This document shows positions 25,486-34,307 of a DNA stretch of 64,000 nucleotides, piece by piece. The stretch comes from Hyphomicrobiales bacterium (GTDB lineage Bacteria > Pseudomonadota > Alphaproteobacteria > Rhizobiales > Beijerinckiaceae). Each line of letters starts with the position of its first letter. The stretch's first letter is position 1. The position numbers and the translations under genes are program-made. The DNA lies in assembly GCA_016716745.1 (NCBI GenBank), contig JADJVD010000011.1:1-64000 (forward strand). Reading direction: 5' to 3'. The notes beneath the pieces are model-generated. The model was not told the origin of the DNA. It saw only the letters and a program-made list of their open reading frames with translations, and ran no database searches.

Positions 25486-26212
25486 TCAGGCCGGCTCCGC
25501 GGCGGGGCGCAGGCCCGCGCCGGGATCGCGATGGCCGATCAGTTCGTAGGCGCGGCCATAGGCGCGGTCGAGCCCGTCCTGCACGGCGAGGCGCAGGCGC
25601 TCGAGCGTCGCCGCGTCGGCCTCTGCCGGCACGCGCATCGGCTCGCCGATGACGATGGCCCCGCGCCCGAACGGCTTGCCGAGCGAGGCGCGGTCCCACG
25701 ATTTGAAGTCGAAGCGCCGGCTCGTCGCCACCGCCACGGGATAGATCGGCCGGCCGGAGAGCTGCGCCAGCGTGACGATGCCGAGCCCGGCGACGCGCGC
25801 GCGCTTGGGCACGTCGGCGGTCATCGCCACGGTGACGCCGTCGGCCAGCGCCCGCAGCATCTCGCGCGTGGCGACGACGCCGCCCTTGCGCTGCATGTGC
25901 CGGGCCTTGCCGCCGGAGCCGCGGATCGGCGCGACGCCGAGGCGCCGCAGCACGATCGCGTTCAACTCGGCGTCGCCGTGGCGGGAGATCAGCGCGGCCA
26001 CGCGCGCCGCCCCCGGCCAGGCGAAATGCGTCATGAAATGCTGGCCGTGCCACATCGCTGCAGATCGCCGGCAGATCGGGCGCGACGCGCGTCTCGAAAT
26101 CGGCGGGCTCGACGACGAAGCGGTTGGTGCGGCGCACGAGGCCGAGATAGCCGGCGAGCAGAGCCCCCAGACTTTCCTGCGCCGCGCGCGACCGGCCGAG
26201 CCGCTTCAGCAT
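25486..26212 (-). CDS. Lysophospholipid acyltransferase-like protein (DUF374), with one frameshift
   Basis: The DUF374 signature is present: MWHGQHFMTHFAWPG, ALISRHGDAELNAIVLRRLG, VAMTADVPKRARVAGLGIV, and PIYPVAVATSRRFDFKSWDR. The family is related to glycerophospholipid acyltransferases and is usually placed beside waaA in alphaproteobacteria, so a role in lipid A or phospholipid acylation is inferred. The first 50 residues (to APDLPAICS) are in another frame. One extra base at about 26054-26058 separates them from MWHGQHF. The gene starts at ATG 26212 and is about 241 residues when corrected. Confidence 0.85.
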
Positions 26213-26219
26213 CGCGGGC

Positions 26220-26462
26220 TCAGGGCTTGTCGTGCGCGGGGTCGAGCAGGCGGTGCATGTGCACGACGTAATAGCGCATATGCGCGTTGTCGACGGTCGA
26301 CTGCGCCTTCGCCTTCCACGCCTTCTGCGCGTCGGCGTAATTCGGGTAGACGCCCACGATGTCGAGCTTGGAGAGATCCTTGAACTCGTGGCCCTCGAGG
26401 TCGGTCAGTTCGCCGCCGAAGACGAGGTGGAGAAGCTGCTTCGGTTTGTCGGACGTGCTCAT
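26220..26462 (-). CDS. DUF4170 family protein
   Basis: The 80-residue acidic/basic mixed protein reads LLHLVFGGELTDLEGHEFKD and VGVYPNYADAQKAWKAKAQS, the DUF4170 pattern. The role is unknown, but the gene is commonly found directly before the DUF374 gene and waaA in Hyphomicrobiales, as it is here (7-bp gap). This suggests a part in envelope lipid synthesis or its control. ATG 26462 is used. Confidence 0.92.
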   Translation of the reverse strand: MSTSDKPKQLLHLVFGGELTDLEGHEFKDLSKLDIVGVYPNYADAQKAWKAKAQSTVDNAHMRYYVVHMHRLLDPAHDKP

Positions 26463-26509
26463 CGGTGTTCCGGGGTTTGGTCATGGAGGGGCGTTCGCGC
26501 CGCGGCACT

Positions 26510-27349
26510 TCAGCCTCGCGCGCGCAATGCCGCGCGCGCGGCGTCGAGTAACGCGTCGCGAAGGGCGAGCGGCGCGGCGACCAATTCTGCGTGGCGCGTG
26601 TCCGGCCGATTGTAGACCGGACGGGCGCCCTCCAGGCCCGTCAGCGATCCGCCCGCTTCATGCAGGATCGCGTCGGCCGCCGCAAGGTCCCAATCATGCG
26701 AGTCGCGCGAGGCGAGCGCGGCGTCGAGCGCGCCGGAGGCGACACTGACGATGCGGTAGGCGAGCGAGGGAATGCGCGCCTGCTGCACGACCTCCGCGCC
26801 GGCCCGCGCCAGCGCCTCGATCATCGGCTTCGGCCCGCCGAGCCGGGCCCCGGCGAGCCTCGTCGCGGGCGCGACGCGCGCCGGCGCGCCGTTGAGGCGC
26901 GCGCCCGCGCCGAGCGAGGCGGAGAAGGTTCCGGCCCGCGCCGGCAGGTGCACGACGCCGGCGACAGGCGCGCCGGCGACGACGAGGGCCGCGCACACCG
27001 CGAAGCGCGAATCGCCGGTCATGAACGCGCGCGTGCCGTCGATCGGATCGACGACCAGCACGCTGCGCCGGTCGAGCCGGGCCGGATCGTCGGCCGTCTC
27101 CTCCGACAGCCAGCCCGCCTCGGGAAACGCTGCCGTGAGCCGCGCCCGCAGCAGCGCGTCGGCCGCCTCGTCGGCCTCGGTCACCGGCGAATTGCCGTGC
27201 TTCCAGCGCACCGTCGTGGCGGCCTGCGCGCCGGGCCGGAACGCGCGCAGGATCAGCTCGCCCGCCTCGCGTGCGGCGGCGAGCAGCGCGGGAAGGGCGG
27301 CCGCGCCCTCGCGGGCCAGATCGGGGTCGTGTGTGGGGCGCGGGTTCAC
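26510..27349 (-). CDS. cysQ: 3'(2'),5'-bisphosphate nucleotidase / inositol monophosphatase family (CysQ-like)
   Basis: The 279-residue protein is a Mg-dependent, Li-sensitive phosphatase of the inositol monophosphatase fold. Metal ligands appear in WLSEETADD and VVDPIDGTRAFMTGDSRFAV, and the C-terminal ligand in SHDWDLAAADAILHEAGG. CysQ removes PAP, a by-product of sulfate assimilation. Other members act on inositol phosphates, so the symbol is tentative. It heads the leftward envelope gene set and diverges from the DUF6101 gene across 230 bp in which I see no clear signal. Confidence 0.85.
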   Translation of the reverse strand: MNPRPTHDPDLAREGAAALPALLAAAREAGELILRAFRPGAQAATTVRWKHGNSPVTEADEAADALLRARLTAAFPEAGWLSEETADDPARLDRRSVLVVDPIDGTRAFMTGDSRFAVCAALVVAGAPVAGVVHLPARAGTFSASLGAGARLNGAPARVAPATRLAGARLGGPKPMIEALARAGAEVVQQARIPSLAYRIVSVASGALDAALASRDSHDWDLAAADAILHEAGGSLTGLEGARPVYNRPDTRHAELVAAPLALRDALLDAARAALRARG

Positions 27350-27579
27350 GGGCGCCGTTCTAGCCGCGCCGCCGGCGGAAAGCGAGGGCCCGCGCCGGCC
27401 GGAACAAGAGGGCGGCGCCGGCCTGAACGAATTGCGCGCAATTTGATCGGATCGGGCGACGCCGCGTCAGGCGTATCGACGGAAAGGGACGCCGGAACCG
27501 TCGCTTAACCAGATCGATTCAGCGCCTGAGGGGCGCGGGCGGGCCAGTCTCCACGCGACGCAACCGCGCGGAGACGATC

Positions 27580-28125
27580 ATGACCCTCGCCGAGACGCAT
27601 TCCTCCCTTCCCGGCGCCGCGCCGCGGCCGGGCGACTGCGCCGCCCGCGCGCTGGTGCAGGCCGATCCGCGCGCCGACGACCGCCGCCGCCGCGTCGAGA
27701 TCAGCCGCGAGGGCGTCGTCATCCAGCGCCGCGTCGCGACGGTGGCGATGCGCCTCGCCCTGCCGGCTTCCGCCTTCCGGGGCGTCGGTCTCGCCGTCGC
27801 CGAGCGCGATGGCCGCATCGTCTACGAAATCCGCCTGCTGCATCGCGACGCCGACCTCGAGGCGCCGCTCGCCCGCCTCGGCGACGAATGCGAGGCGACC
27901 GCCGAGTGGCGCCTGTGGGCGCGCTGGTTCGCCCTGCCGGCGCTGGTCGAGCGCGAGGAAGGCCGCTTCGTCGACGCCGACGCCGCGCGCGGCCCCGCGC
28001 CGCGCCGGCGCGGCCGCCTCCTGCGCGAGCGCCGCACGCGCTTCGCCCTGCGCCGCAAGACCGGCGTCGCCGCCCGCATGGCGACGACCCATAGCGGCGA
28101 ACGCGAAATCGTCTGCTACGAATAG
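27580..28125 (+). CDS. DUF6101 family protein
   Basis: The 181-residue protein has VEISREGVVIQRRVATVAMR and LALPASAFRGVGLAVAE, a pattern I associate with DUF6101 proteins of Hyphomicrobiales. There is no signal peptide or membrane segment. The C-terminal 50 residues are strikingly Arg-rich (RRRGRLLRERRTRFALRRKT), which could bind nucleic acid or acidic lipids. The function is unknown. It is followed by a repeat-rich intergenic region. Confidence 0.75.
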   Translation: MTLAETHSSLPGAAPRPGDCAARALVQADPRADDRRRRVEISREGVVIQRRVATVAMRLALPASAFRGVGLAVAERDGRIVYEIRLLHRDADLEAPLARLGDECEATAEWRLWARWFALPALVEREEGRFVDADAARGPAPRRRGRLLRERRTRFALRRKTGVAARMATTHSGEREIVCYE

Positions 28126-28144
28126 GCCGCGCCCCGCCCTTTCC

Positions 28145-28620
28145 GTCATTGCGAACGCAGCGAAGCGATCCACGCCGGAGCAGGGCGCGGCGCCTCTGGA
28201 TTGCTTCGTCGCTGCGCTCCTCGCAATGCGGGGGGGGGCAGGGGGGTGCCGGGGGCGTGGCGGGCCGCCCTTCGCGGGGGGGGTGGGGGGGAGGCCTCGC
28301 CCTTTCCGTCATTGCGGCGCGCGAGCGGAGGGCGCGGCGCCGCTGGATTGCTTCGTCGCTGCGCTCCTCGCAATGACGGCTGGACGGCCGCGCCCTCGCC
28401 GTCATTGCGAGCGCAGCGAAGCAATCCAGCCCGGGCAGGGCGCGGCGCCGCTGGATTGCTTCGTCGCTACGCTCCTCGCAATGACGGCAGGAAGGCGCCG
28501 GTTCCACCGACAGGGCGCAGGCCTCGCCCTTTCCGTCATTGCGAGCGCAGCGAAGCAATCCATGCCGGGGCAGCGCGCGGCGCCTCTGGATTGCTTCGTC
28601 GCTGCGCGCCTCGCAATGAC
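28145..28620. repeat. Cluster of four palindromic intergenic repeats
   Basis: Four related units lie at 28145-28228, 28308-28377, 28401-28485 and 28535-28620. Each starts GTCATTGCG and ends TCGCAATGAC or a variant. The arms GCGCAGCGAAGCAATCCA and TGGATTGCTTCGTCGCTGCG are complementary, so each unit can form a long hairpin. They are REP/BIME-type elements common in alphaproteobacterial intergenic DNA. The whole gap 28126-28662 between the DUF6101 gene and pheT contains no credible gene. Reading frames through it are repeat artefacts. Confidence 0.85.
28230..28291 (+). other. G-run tract with G-quadruplex potential
   Basis: Between the first two palindromic repeats the plus strand carries runs of nine, six and five G separated by two to four bases. 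After about 30 bases come further runs of eight and seven G split by a single T. Four or more runs with short loops meet the usual pattern for an intramolecular quadruplex. Run lengths may be inaccurate given the indel problems elsewhere. Confidence 0.5.
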
Positions 28621-28662
28621 GGCGGAGGGGCGCGGCTAAGCGACGGCAGGGCGCGCCGCGCG

Positions 28663-31089
28663 TCAGCCGCGGAGCGTCGCGCCGGTCTTCTTCGCTACTT
28701 CCGCGACGATTTTCTGCGCGGCGGCGTCGATCTCGGCGTCGGTCAGCGTGCGCTCGCGCGGTTGCAGCGTCACCGACACGGCGACCGACTTCTTGCCCTC
28801 CGGCACGCCCTGGCCCTCGTAGACGTCGAACACGCTCGCGCCCGTCACCAGCGCGCGCTCGGCGCCTTGCGCGGCCTTGATGATGTCGGCCGAGCGCACC
28901 GAACGGTCGACGAGGAAGGCGAAGTCGCGCTCCAGCGGCATGAAGTCGGAGAGGTCGAGCTTCGGCCGGGCCTTGGTCGGCCGCTGCTTGGGCGCGGGCA
29001 GCGCGTCGAGCGTGATCTCGAAGCCGACGATCGGCCCGTCGACGTCGAGCGCCTCCAGCACGCGCGGGTGAAACTCGCCGAACCATCCCGCGATGTTCTT
29101 CGGCCCGAATTGCAGCGTCGCCGAGCGTCCCGGATGCAGGAAGGCCGGGCCGCCCGGCGTCACCTGCACGGCGGCGAGCGACACGCCCATTGCGGCCAGC
29201 AGCGCCATCGCGTCGGCCTTGGCGTCGAACGCGTCGACAGCGCCGACGCGCGAGCGCCAGTTGCGGCCGGCGCCGTCCGCCTTGGCGAGGCCGCGCCGCA
29301 CGCCGGCGGCGGCGATGCGCTGGTCGTTCTCGCCGGCGCCGAGAAACACCTGCCCGACCTCGAACAGCGCGACGTCGCCGAAGCCCCGGTCGGCGTTGCG
29401 CTGGGCCGCCGTCAGCAGGCCGGGCGCGAGCGAGGGCCGCATGTCGGACAGGTCGGCCGCGATCGGGTTGGCGAGTTCGAGTTCGCGCTTGCCGCCGCCG
29501 AAGGCCGTCGCCGCTTCCTTCGCGATGAAGGACCACGTCACCGCCTCCACGAGGCCGCGCGCGCCGAGCGCGCGACGGGCCGCGCGCGTGCGCTTCTGCA
29601 ACAGCGTCAGCACGGGCGCGGCGACGGTCTGCTCCTCGCGCGCAAAGGGCGTGGCGGCGATCCGGTCGAAGCCGGCGATGCGCGCCACCTCCTCGACGAG
29701 ATCGGCCTTGCCCTCGACGTCGGGGCGCCAGCTCGGCGCGCGTACGGTGGCGCGCGTCGAATCCTGCGCCAGGATCTCGAAGCCGAGCTTCTCCAGCGTC
29801 GCGGCCTGCTCGGCCTTCGGCAGGTCGAGCCCGGTGAGGCGCTTCGTCTCGCTCCACGGAAACGCGATGCGATGATCGGGCGTCGGAACCGTGCCGGCGA
29901 CGATCATGTCGGAGGCCTCGCCGCCGCACATCTCGATCACCAGTTGCGTGGCCAGTTCCGCGCCGGGCGCGCAGAAGGCCGGATCGACGCCGCGCTCGAA
30001 GCGGTAGCGCGCGTCGGTGACGACGCCGAGCTTGCGGCCGGTCTGCGCGACGTTGAGCGGATCCCAGAGCGCGGACTCGATCAGCACGTCGGTCGTCTGT
30101 TCGTCGCAGCCCGAATGCTCGCCGCCCATCACGCCGGCGATGGATTCGACGCCGTTGTCGTCGACGATGACGACATTGGCCGGCTCGAGCTTGTAGGTCT
30201 TGCCATCGAGCGCCAGCACCTCCTCGCCCGCCTTGGCGCGCCGCACGACGAGATTGCCGGCGACCTTCTTCGCGTCGAAGACGTGCAGCGGCCGGTTGCG
30301 GTCGAAGGTGAGATAGTTGGTCACGTCGACGAGCGCGTTGATCGGGCGAAGGCCGATGGCGCGCAGGCGCTTCTGCATCCATTCCGGCGAGGGGCCGTTC
30401 TTCACGCCCCGCACCATCCGCAGCGCGAAGGCGGGCGCAAGATGCGCGTCCTCGGCGGCGAGGTCCAGCGTCACCGAGACGGGGCAGGGGAAGCGGCCGG
30501 CGACGGGCGCGGTCGGGTCCGGCTTCAGCCGGCCGAGGCCGGCGGCGGCCAGATCGCGCGCGACGCCGCGCACGCCCGCCGCGTCGGGCCGGTTCGGCGT
30601 CAGGTTCACGTCGATCACCGGATCGGCGAGGCCCGCCCACTCGACGTAACGCTGGCCCACCGGCGCGTCGGCCGGCAGTTCGATGATGCCGTCGTGATCG
30701 TCCGACAGTTGCAGCTCGGCGCCCGAGCACAGCATGCCGTTCGACTCGACGCCGCGGATGACGCCCTTGGCGAGCGTCAGATTCTTGCCCGGAATGAACG
30801 TGCCGACGGGCGAGAACACGCCCTTCATGCCGGTGCGCGCGTTCGGCGCGCCGCACACCACCTGCACCGGCTGGCCCTGCCCGACGTCGACGTGGCAGAC
30901 GCGCAGCCGGTCGGCGTTCGGGTGCTGTTTGGCCTCGACGACATAGCCGATGACGAAGTCCTTCAGCTTCGCGGCTGGATCCTCGACGCCCTCGACCTCG
31001 AGGCCGATGCGCGTCAGCGTCTCCGTCACCTCGGCGAGCGACGCCTGCGTCTCGAGATGCTCTTTCAGCCAGGACAGGGTGAATTTCAT
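28663..31089 (-). CDS. pheT: Phenylalanine--tRNA ligase beta subunit
   Basis: The 808-residue subunit pairs with PheS in the alpha2-beta2 synthetase. The start MKFTLSWLKEHLETQASLAE is typical. Domains in order are an N-terminal tRNA-binding OB fold (about residues 38-150, VIGYVVEAKQHPNADRLRVC), the B3/B4 editing domain (INALVDVTNYLTFDRNRPLH), the B5 domain, a catalytic-like core, and a C-terminal anticodon-binding ferredoxin-like domain (KLDLSDFMPLERDFAFLVDR). ATG 31089 follows the secreted paralogue's stop by 13 bp. pheS lies upstream on the same strand, separated from it by two secreted-protein genes. Confidence 0.97.
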   Translation of the reverse strand: MKFTLSWLKEHLETQASLAEVTETLTRIGLEVEGVEDPAAKLKDFVIGYVVEAKQHPNADRLRVCHVDVGQGQPVQVVCGAPNARTGMKGVFSPVGTFIPGKNLTLAKGVIRGVESNGMLCSGAELQLSDDHDGIIELPADAPVGQRYVEWAGLADPVIDVNLTPNRPDAAGVRGVARDLAAAGLGRLKPDPTAPVAGRFPCPVSVTLDLAAEDAHLAPAFALRMVRGVKNGPSPEWMQKRLRAIGLRPINALVDVTNYLTFDRNRPLHVFDAKKVAGNLVVRRAKAGEEVLALDGKTYKLEPANVVIVDDNGVESIAGVMGGEHSGCDEQTTDVLIESALWDPLNVAQTGRKLGVVTDARYRFERGVDPAFCAPGAELATQLVIEMCGGEASDMIVAGTVPTPDHRIAFPWSETKRLTGLDLPKAEQAATLEKLGFEILAQDSTRATVRAPSWRPDVEGKADLVEEVARIAGFDRIAATPFAREEQTVAAPVLTLLQKRTRAARRALGARGLVEAVTWSFIAKEAATAFGGGKRELELANPIAADLSDMRPSLAPGLLTAAQRNADRGFGDVALFEVGQVFLGAGENDQRIAAAGVRRGLAKADGAGRNWRSRVGAVDAFDAKADAMALLAAMGVSLAAVQVTPGGPAFLHPGRSATLQFGPKNIAGWFGEFHPRVLEALDVDGPIVGFEITLDALPAPKQRPTKARPKLDLSDFMPLERDFAFLVDRSVRSADIIKAAQGAERALVTGASVFDVYEGQGVPEGKKSVAVSVTLQPRERTLTDAEIDAAAQKIVAEVAKKTGATLRG

Positions 31090-31102
31090 GGGTCTCTCGT
31101 CC

Positions 31103-31555
31103 TCAGTCGGCCAGCGTTTCGACATAGCGCCTGTGGACCCAGCCATGCGGGCAGGGGCCGTCATAGACGCGCTTGATCGGAGCGTTGGCCGGCGGCGGGT
31201 TTGGCACGCCGCATTTGGTTTCGAATTCGTCCGCCTGCGCCTTCGGGTCGGCGAGATAGATCACGGCGACGAAGGCCGCGCCGGGCTCGGGCGTCGCCGC
31301 CCACACCTTGCGGTCGGCGGCCAGACGGTCGCGCTCGGCGGCGCGGATCAGCGGCGCGACGCGGACGCTGACGGAGCTGACGCCGGTCGTCGTCAGCCCG
31401 ACGATGCGCGACCACGCGCCGTCGTAGTCGATCGGCTCGCCCCCGACGATGAGGCGTTTCAGCACGACCGGCCGCTCCGGAATCGCCGGCGCGGCAGCCG
31501 CCGCCGGCGCGAGCGCCAGCGCGGCAAGCGCGAGGATCGGACGGGGGCGGCGCAT
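31103..31555 (-). CDS. Secreted protein of unknown function (paralogue 1 in the pheS-pheT gap)
   Basis: The 150-residue product has a signal peptide (PRPILALAALALAPAAAAAP). The mature part is a small domain with VVLKRLIVGGEPIDYDGAWS and RVAPLIRAAERDRLAADRKV. It ends DGPCPHGWVHRRYVETLAD. The ending matches that of the neighbouring gene at 31674-32375 (GPC-x-x-G-W-V-x-R-R-x-V-x-x-x-x-D), and both have an earlier Cys about 30 residues before it, so a shared disulfide is likely. I do not recognise the family. It sits 13 bp before pheT and is probably cotranscribed with it. Confidence 0.75.
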   Translation of the reverse strand: MRRPRPILALAALALAPAAAAAPAIPERPVVLKRLIVGGEPIDYDGAWSRIVGLTTTGVSSVSVRVAPLIRAAERDRLAADRKVWAATPEPGAAFVAVIYLADPKAQADEFETKCGVPNPPPANAPIKRVYDGPCPHGWVHRRYVETLAD

Positions 31556-31673
31556 CGGGTTCCTGCGGGGCTCGCGCGGAAGGGTGGCGCGGGAGAGCCC
31601 GCGCGCAATGCGCTCGCTTAAGGCCTCGGGCGCGGATTTTCCACCCCGAAAGAGCGGAGGGGCGCGCCGCGCC

Positions 31674-32375
31674 TCAATCCACCACCATCTTCACCCAGCG
31701 CCGCGCCACCCAGCCGGCGCGGCAGGGGCCCTTGTAGACGGTCTGCTCGCCCATCGCGGCGGCGGCCGGCGCGTCGAACTGGCAGGCGGCGGCGATCGCC
31801 TCGGCCGAGTCGACGCCCGGCGGGGCGACGATCACGCCGTACCACTCCGGGTCGCCCTGCATGATCGGGATCAGCAGCCGCCCCTCGTTCAGGCGCTCGA
31901 TTTCCTTCAGGTTCGAGCCCGGCCCGGTGCGCAACGACAGAAAACTGCCCTTGCCGCCCTTCAGGCCGGCGACCTGCGCCAGCGTCGCGGAATTCTCGAT
32001 GATGTCGAGCCCGCCGACGACGCTCTTCAGCAGGATGATGGGCTCGGGCCTGGCGTTCGGCCGCGCGACGGGGGGCGGGCGCGGGCCGCGTTCGCCGCCC
32101 TCGCCGACAAGGCCTCCTGAGGGGCCGCCAGACTGGCCGCCCGCGTCCTCCTCGGGCGCGACCTGCGGGCGCGAGGGCTGCGGGGCCGGTTTGGCGGGCT
32201 TTTGCGGCTTGCCCGCGCCGGCCTTCGCCGGCGGGCCGGGCTTGTCCCAGAAGAATTGCGCCGCGGCGGGGCCGCCCGAAAGCGCGAGCGCGGCGGCCGC
32301 GCCGAAGATCAGGCCGACAGCCCGCCCGCGAGCGTCGGCAGGTCGAGCGGCCGGAAGCCGTAATGGGAGAGCCAT
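31674..32375 (-). CDS. Secreted Pro-rich protein of unknown function (paralogue 2 in the pheS-pheT gap)
   Basis: The 233-residue product starts at ATG 32375 inside the pheS 3' end, overlapping it by 67 bp. This is the only ATG that supplies a signal peptide (AVGLIFGAAAALALSGGPAA, cleaved near AAAQ). A Pro/Ala/Gly-rich linker of about 70 residues follows, then a C-terminal domain containing IILLKSVVGGLDIIENSATL. It ends YKGPCRAGWVARRWVKMVVD, like the next gene. The deep overlap with pheS is unusual, and an alternative start at a non-ATG codon near 32323 cannot be excluded. Confidence 0.65.
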   Translation of the reverse strand: MALPLRLPAARPADARGRAVGLIFGAAAALALSGGPAAAQFFWDKPGPPAKAGAGKPQKPAKPAPQPSRPQVAPEEDAGGQSGGPSGGLVGEGGERGPRPPPVARPNARPEPIILLKSVVGGLDIIENSATLAQVAGLKGGKGSFLSLRTGPGSNLKEIERLNEGRLLIPIMQGDPEWYGVIVAPPGVDSAEAIAAACQFDAPAAAAMGEQTVYKGPCRAGWVARRWVKMVVD

Positions 32376-33391
32376 CTGACGTCCGCCTCGAAGAAGGGCC
32401 GCAAGTCCGGCATACCGTATTTCAGCATGGCGATGCGGTCGATCCCCATGCCCCAGGCGAAGCCCTGATAGACGTCGGGGTCCACCCCGCACAGGCGCAG
32501 CACGTTGGGGTGCACCATGCCGCAGCCGAGAATCTCCAGCCAGTCCTCGCCCTCGCCGAAGCGGATTTCGCCGCCCGAGCGCCGGCACTGGATGTCGACC
32601 TCCGCCGACGGCTCGGTGAACGGGAAGAAGCTCGGCCGGAACCGCATCTTGACGTGCTTGACCTCGAAGAACGCCTTGCAGAACTCCTCGAGAATCCATT
32701 TCAGATTGCCGAGCGTCGCGCCCTTGTCGATCACCAGCCCCTCGACCTGATGGAACATCGGCGTGTGGGTCTGGTCGCTGTCGTTGCGATAGGTGCGGCC
32801 GGGGCAGATCACGCGGATCGGCGGCTGCTTGGCGAGCATGGTGCGCACCTGCACCGGGCTCGTATGCGTGCGCAGCAGCTTGCGCTCGCCATTCTCGTCC
32901 GGGTGGAAGAAGAAGGTGTCGTGCATCTCGCGCGCGGGATGGCCGAGCGGGAAGTTCAGCCTGGTGAAATTGTAGTCGTCGGTCTCGACGTCCGGCCCCT
33001 CTGCGATCGAGAAGCCCATGTCGGCGAAGATCGCCGTCAGTTCGTCCATCACCTGGCTGATCGGGTGGATGCGCCCGGCCTCCGCCGGCGCCTCGCGCAG
33101 CGGCAGCGTCACGTCCACCGTCTCGGCCTTCAGGCGCTCGTTCAGCGCGGCTTCCTTCAGCACGGCGCGGCGGCCGGCGAGCGCCTCGCCCACCTCGTCC
33201 TTCAGCGCGTTGATGGCCGCGCCCGCGCTCTTGCGCTCGTCCGGCGACATCTTGCCGAGCGTGGCGAGCAGCGCCGAGATCGTCCCCTTCTTGCCGAGCG
33301 CGCCGACGCGCACGGCCTCCAGCGCGGCTTCGTCGCCGGCCTGCGCGATGGCGGCGAGCGTCGAGGACTTAAGGGTGTCGAGATCGGTCAT
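32309..33391 (-). CDS. pheS: Phenylalanine--tRNA ligase alpha subunit
   Basis: The 360-residue catalytic subunit has an N-terminal coiled coil (about residues 1-85) that contacts tRNA, then the class II core. Motif 2 lies in FHQVEGLVIDKGATLGNLKW and motif 3 in YQGFAWGMGIDRIAMLKYGM. HPARELHDTFF-type residues are seen as HPAREMHDTFFFHPDENG. ATG 33391 is chosen since it starts the coiled coil, although the frame opens at 33445. Its end overlaps the start of the secreted paralogue gene. Confidence 0.97.
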   Translation of the reverse strand: MTDLDTLKSSTLAAIAQAGDEAALEAVRVGALGKKGTISALLATLGKMSPDERKSAGAAINALKDEVGEALAGRRAVLKEAALNERLKAETVDVTLPLREAPAEAGRIHPISQVMDELTAIFADMGFSIAEGPDVETDDYNFTRLNFPLGHPAREMHDTFFFHPDENGERKLLRTHTSPVQVRTMLAKQPPIRVICPGRTYRNDSDQTHTPMFHQVEGLVIDKGATLGNLKWILEEFCKAFFEVKHVKMRFRPSFFPFTEPSAEVDIQCRRSGGEIRFGEGEDWLEILGCGMVHPNVLRLCGVDPDVYQGFAWGMGIDRIAMLKYGMPDLRPFFEADVRWLSHYGFRPLDLPTLAGGLSA

Positions 33392-33479
33392 GTCGTGCGG
33401 CGCGCCTGTGAGATCGCTCCCGGCGGAGCGGCGCGCTTGTGCCATGCGACGGCCGGGTTGTCGAGAATGGGCGGGCCGG

Positions 33480-34106
33480 TCAGGCCGGCGGGACGAAGGC
33501 CTGCGCGTGGTCGCGGAAGGCCGGCAGGCCCTCGCAGCGCACGGCGTGGACGGCGAGGGCGGGGCGGGCGGAGGCGTCGAACAGCGTCGGATGCGCCTCG
33601 CGCAGGAAGCGCAGCGCGCAAGCGACCATGATGTCGGCGTGCCCGGGCCGCGCCCCGAACCAGAACGGCGTCGTCGTCGCCTTGCGCTCGGCCTCCAGCG
33701 CGTCGAGCCCGCGCGCGATCTGCTCGCGCCGGCGCTCCGTCAACGCCTCGGAGGGCTCCCTGTGGAACACCTTCTCGTAGAACAGGCTCACCGCCGCGTC
33801 GGCGACGCCCGCGCTCAGCGCGCAAATCCGCATCGCCTTGCGACGCGCCGGCCCGCCGGGCGGATAGAGCGCATTCTGCGGGCCGGCCAGTTCGTCGAGA
33901 TAATCGATGATCGCGTCGGACTCGATCAGGCTTTCCCCGCCGTCCAGCACGAGGGTCGGCACGCGGGTCAGCGGATTGAAGCGCGACACCTGCGGGGCGT
34001 CGGAAAAGGTCGACCACGGCCTGTGCTCGAAGCTCAGTCCATAGATCGACATGGCCACGGCGACGCGACGCACGAATGGCGAGTCATACTGCCCGATCAG
34101 GATCAT
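33480..34106 (-). CDS. Glutathione S-transferase family protein
   Basis: The 208-residue protein has the thioredoxin-like N-terminal domain MILIGQYDSPFVRRVAVAMS. The glutathione gamma-glutamyl contact region is RVPTLVLDGGESLIESDAII, with Val-Pro cis turn and Glu-Ser. An all-helical C-terminal domain holds FWFGARPGHADIMVACALRF. The class and substrate cannot be assigned. It ends 88 bp before the pheS start on the same strand. ATG 34106 starts at the usual first beta strand. Confidence 0.93.
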   Translation of the reverse strand: MILIGQYDSPFVRRVAVAMSIYGLSFEHRPWSTFSDAPQVSRFNPLTRVPTLVLDGGESLIESDAIIDYLDELAGPQNALYPPGGPARRKAMRICALSAGVADAAVSLFYEKVFHREPSEALTERRREQIARGLDALEAERKATTTPFWFGARPGHADIMVACALRFLREAHPTLFDASARPALAVHAVRCEGLPAFRDHAQAFVPPA

Positions 34107-34307
34107 TGCACAGCTCTCGCGGGAATTGTTCCACATCGCCGCTGGCATGCAAGCGCCAATCCCGCCTGCGGGTCTTCGGCACTGCACATTTTCGCGCGCG
34201 GCGGCTGTCCCCCCGCGACGAACGGCGTCTTGACGCCGGCCGCCGCGGCGCCGATAGCAGCGCGACCTCGCCAGCCTCGAAGGCCAGCCTCGAAGGGAAG
34301 TCCCGTC

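Noticed and set aside
27719..30856. 1045-residue minus-strand open frame over pheT and the repeats
   Set aside because: It is a GC-rich shadow of pheT in another frame: Arg/Ala dominated, no motif, and it runs through intergenic repeats.
28201..31176. 991-residue plus-strand open frame opposite pheT
   Set aside because: Antisense shadow of pheT; composition is Arg/Ala/Gly rich and no domain is seen.
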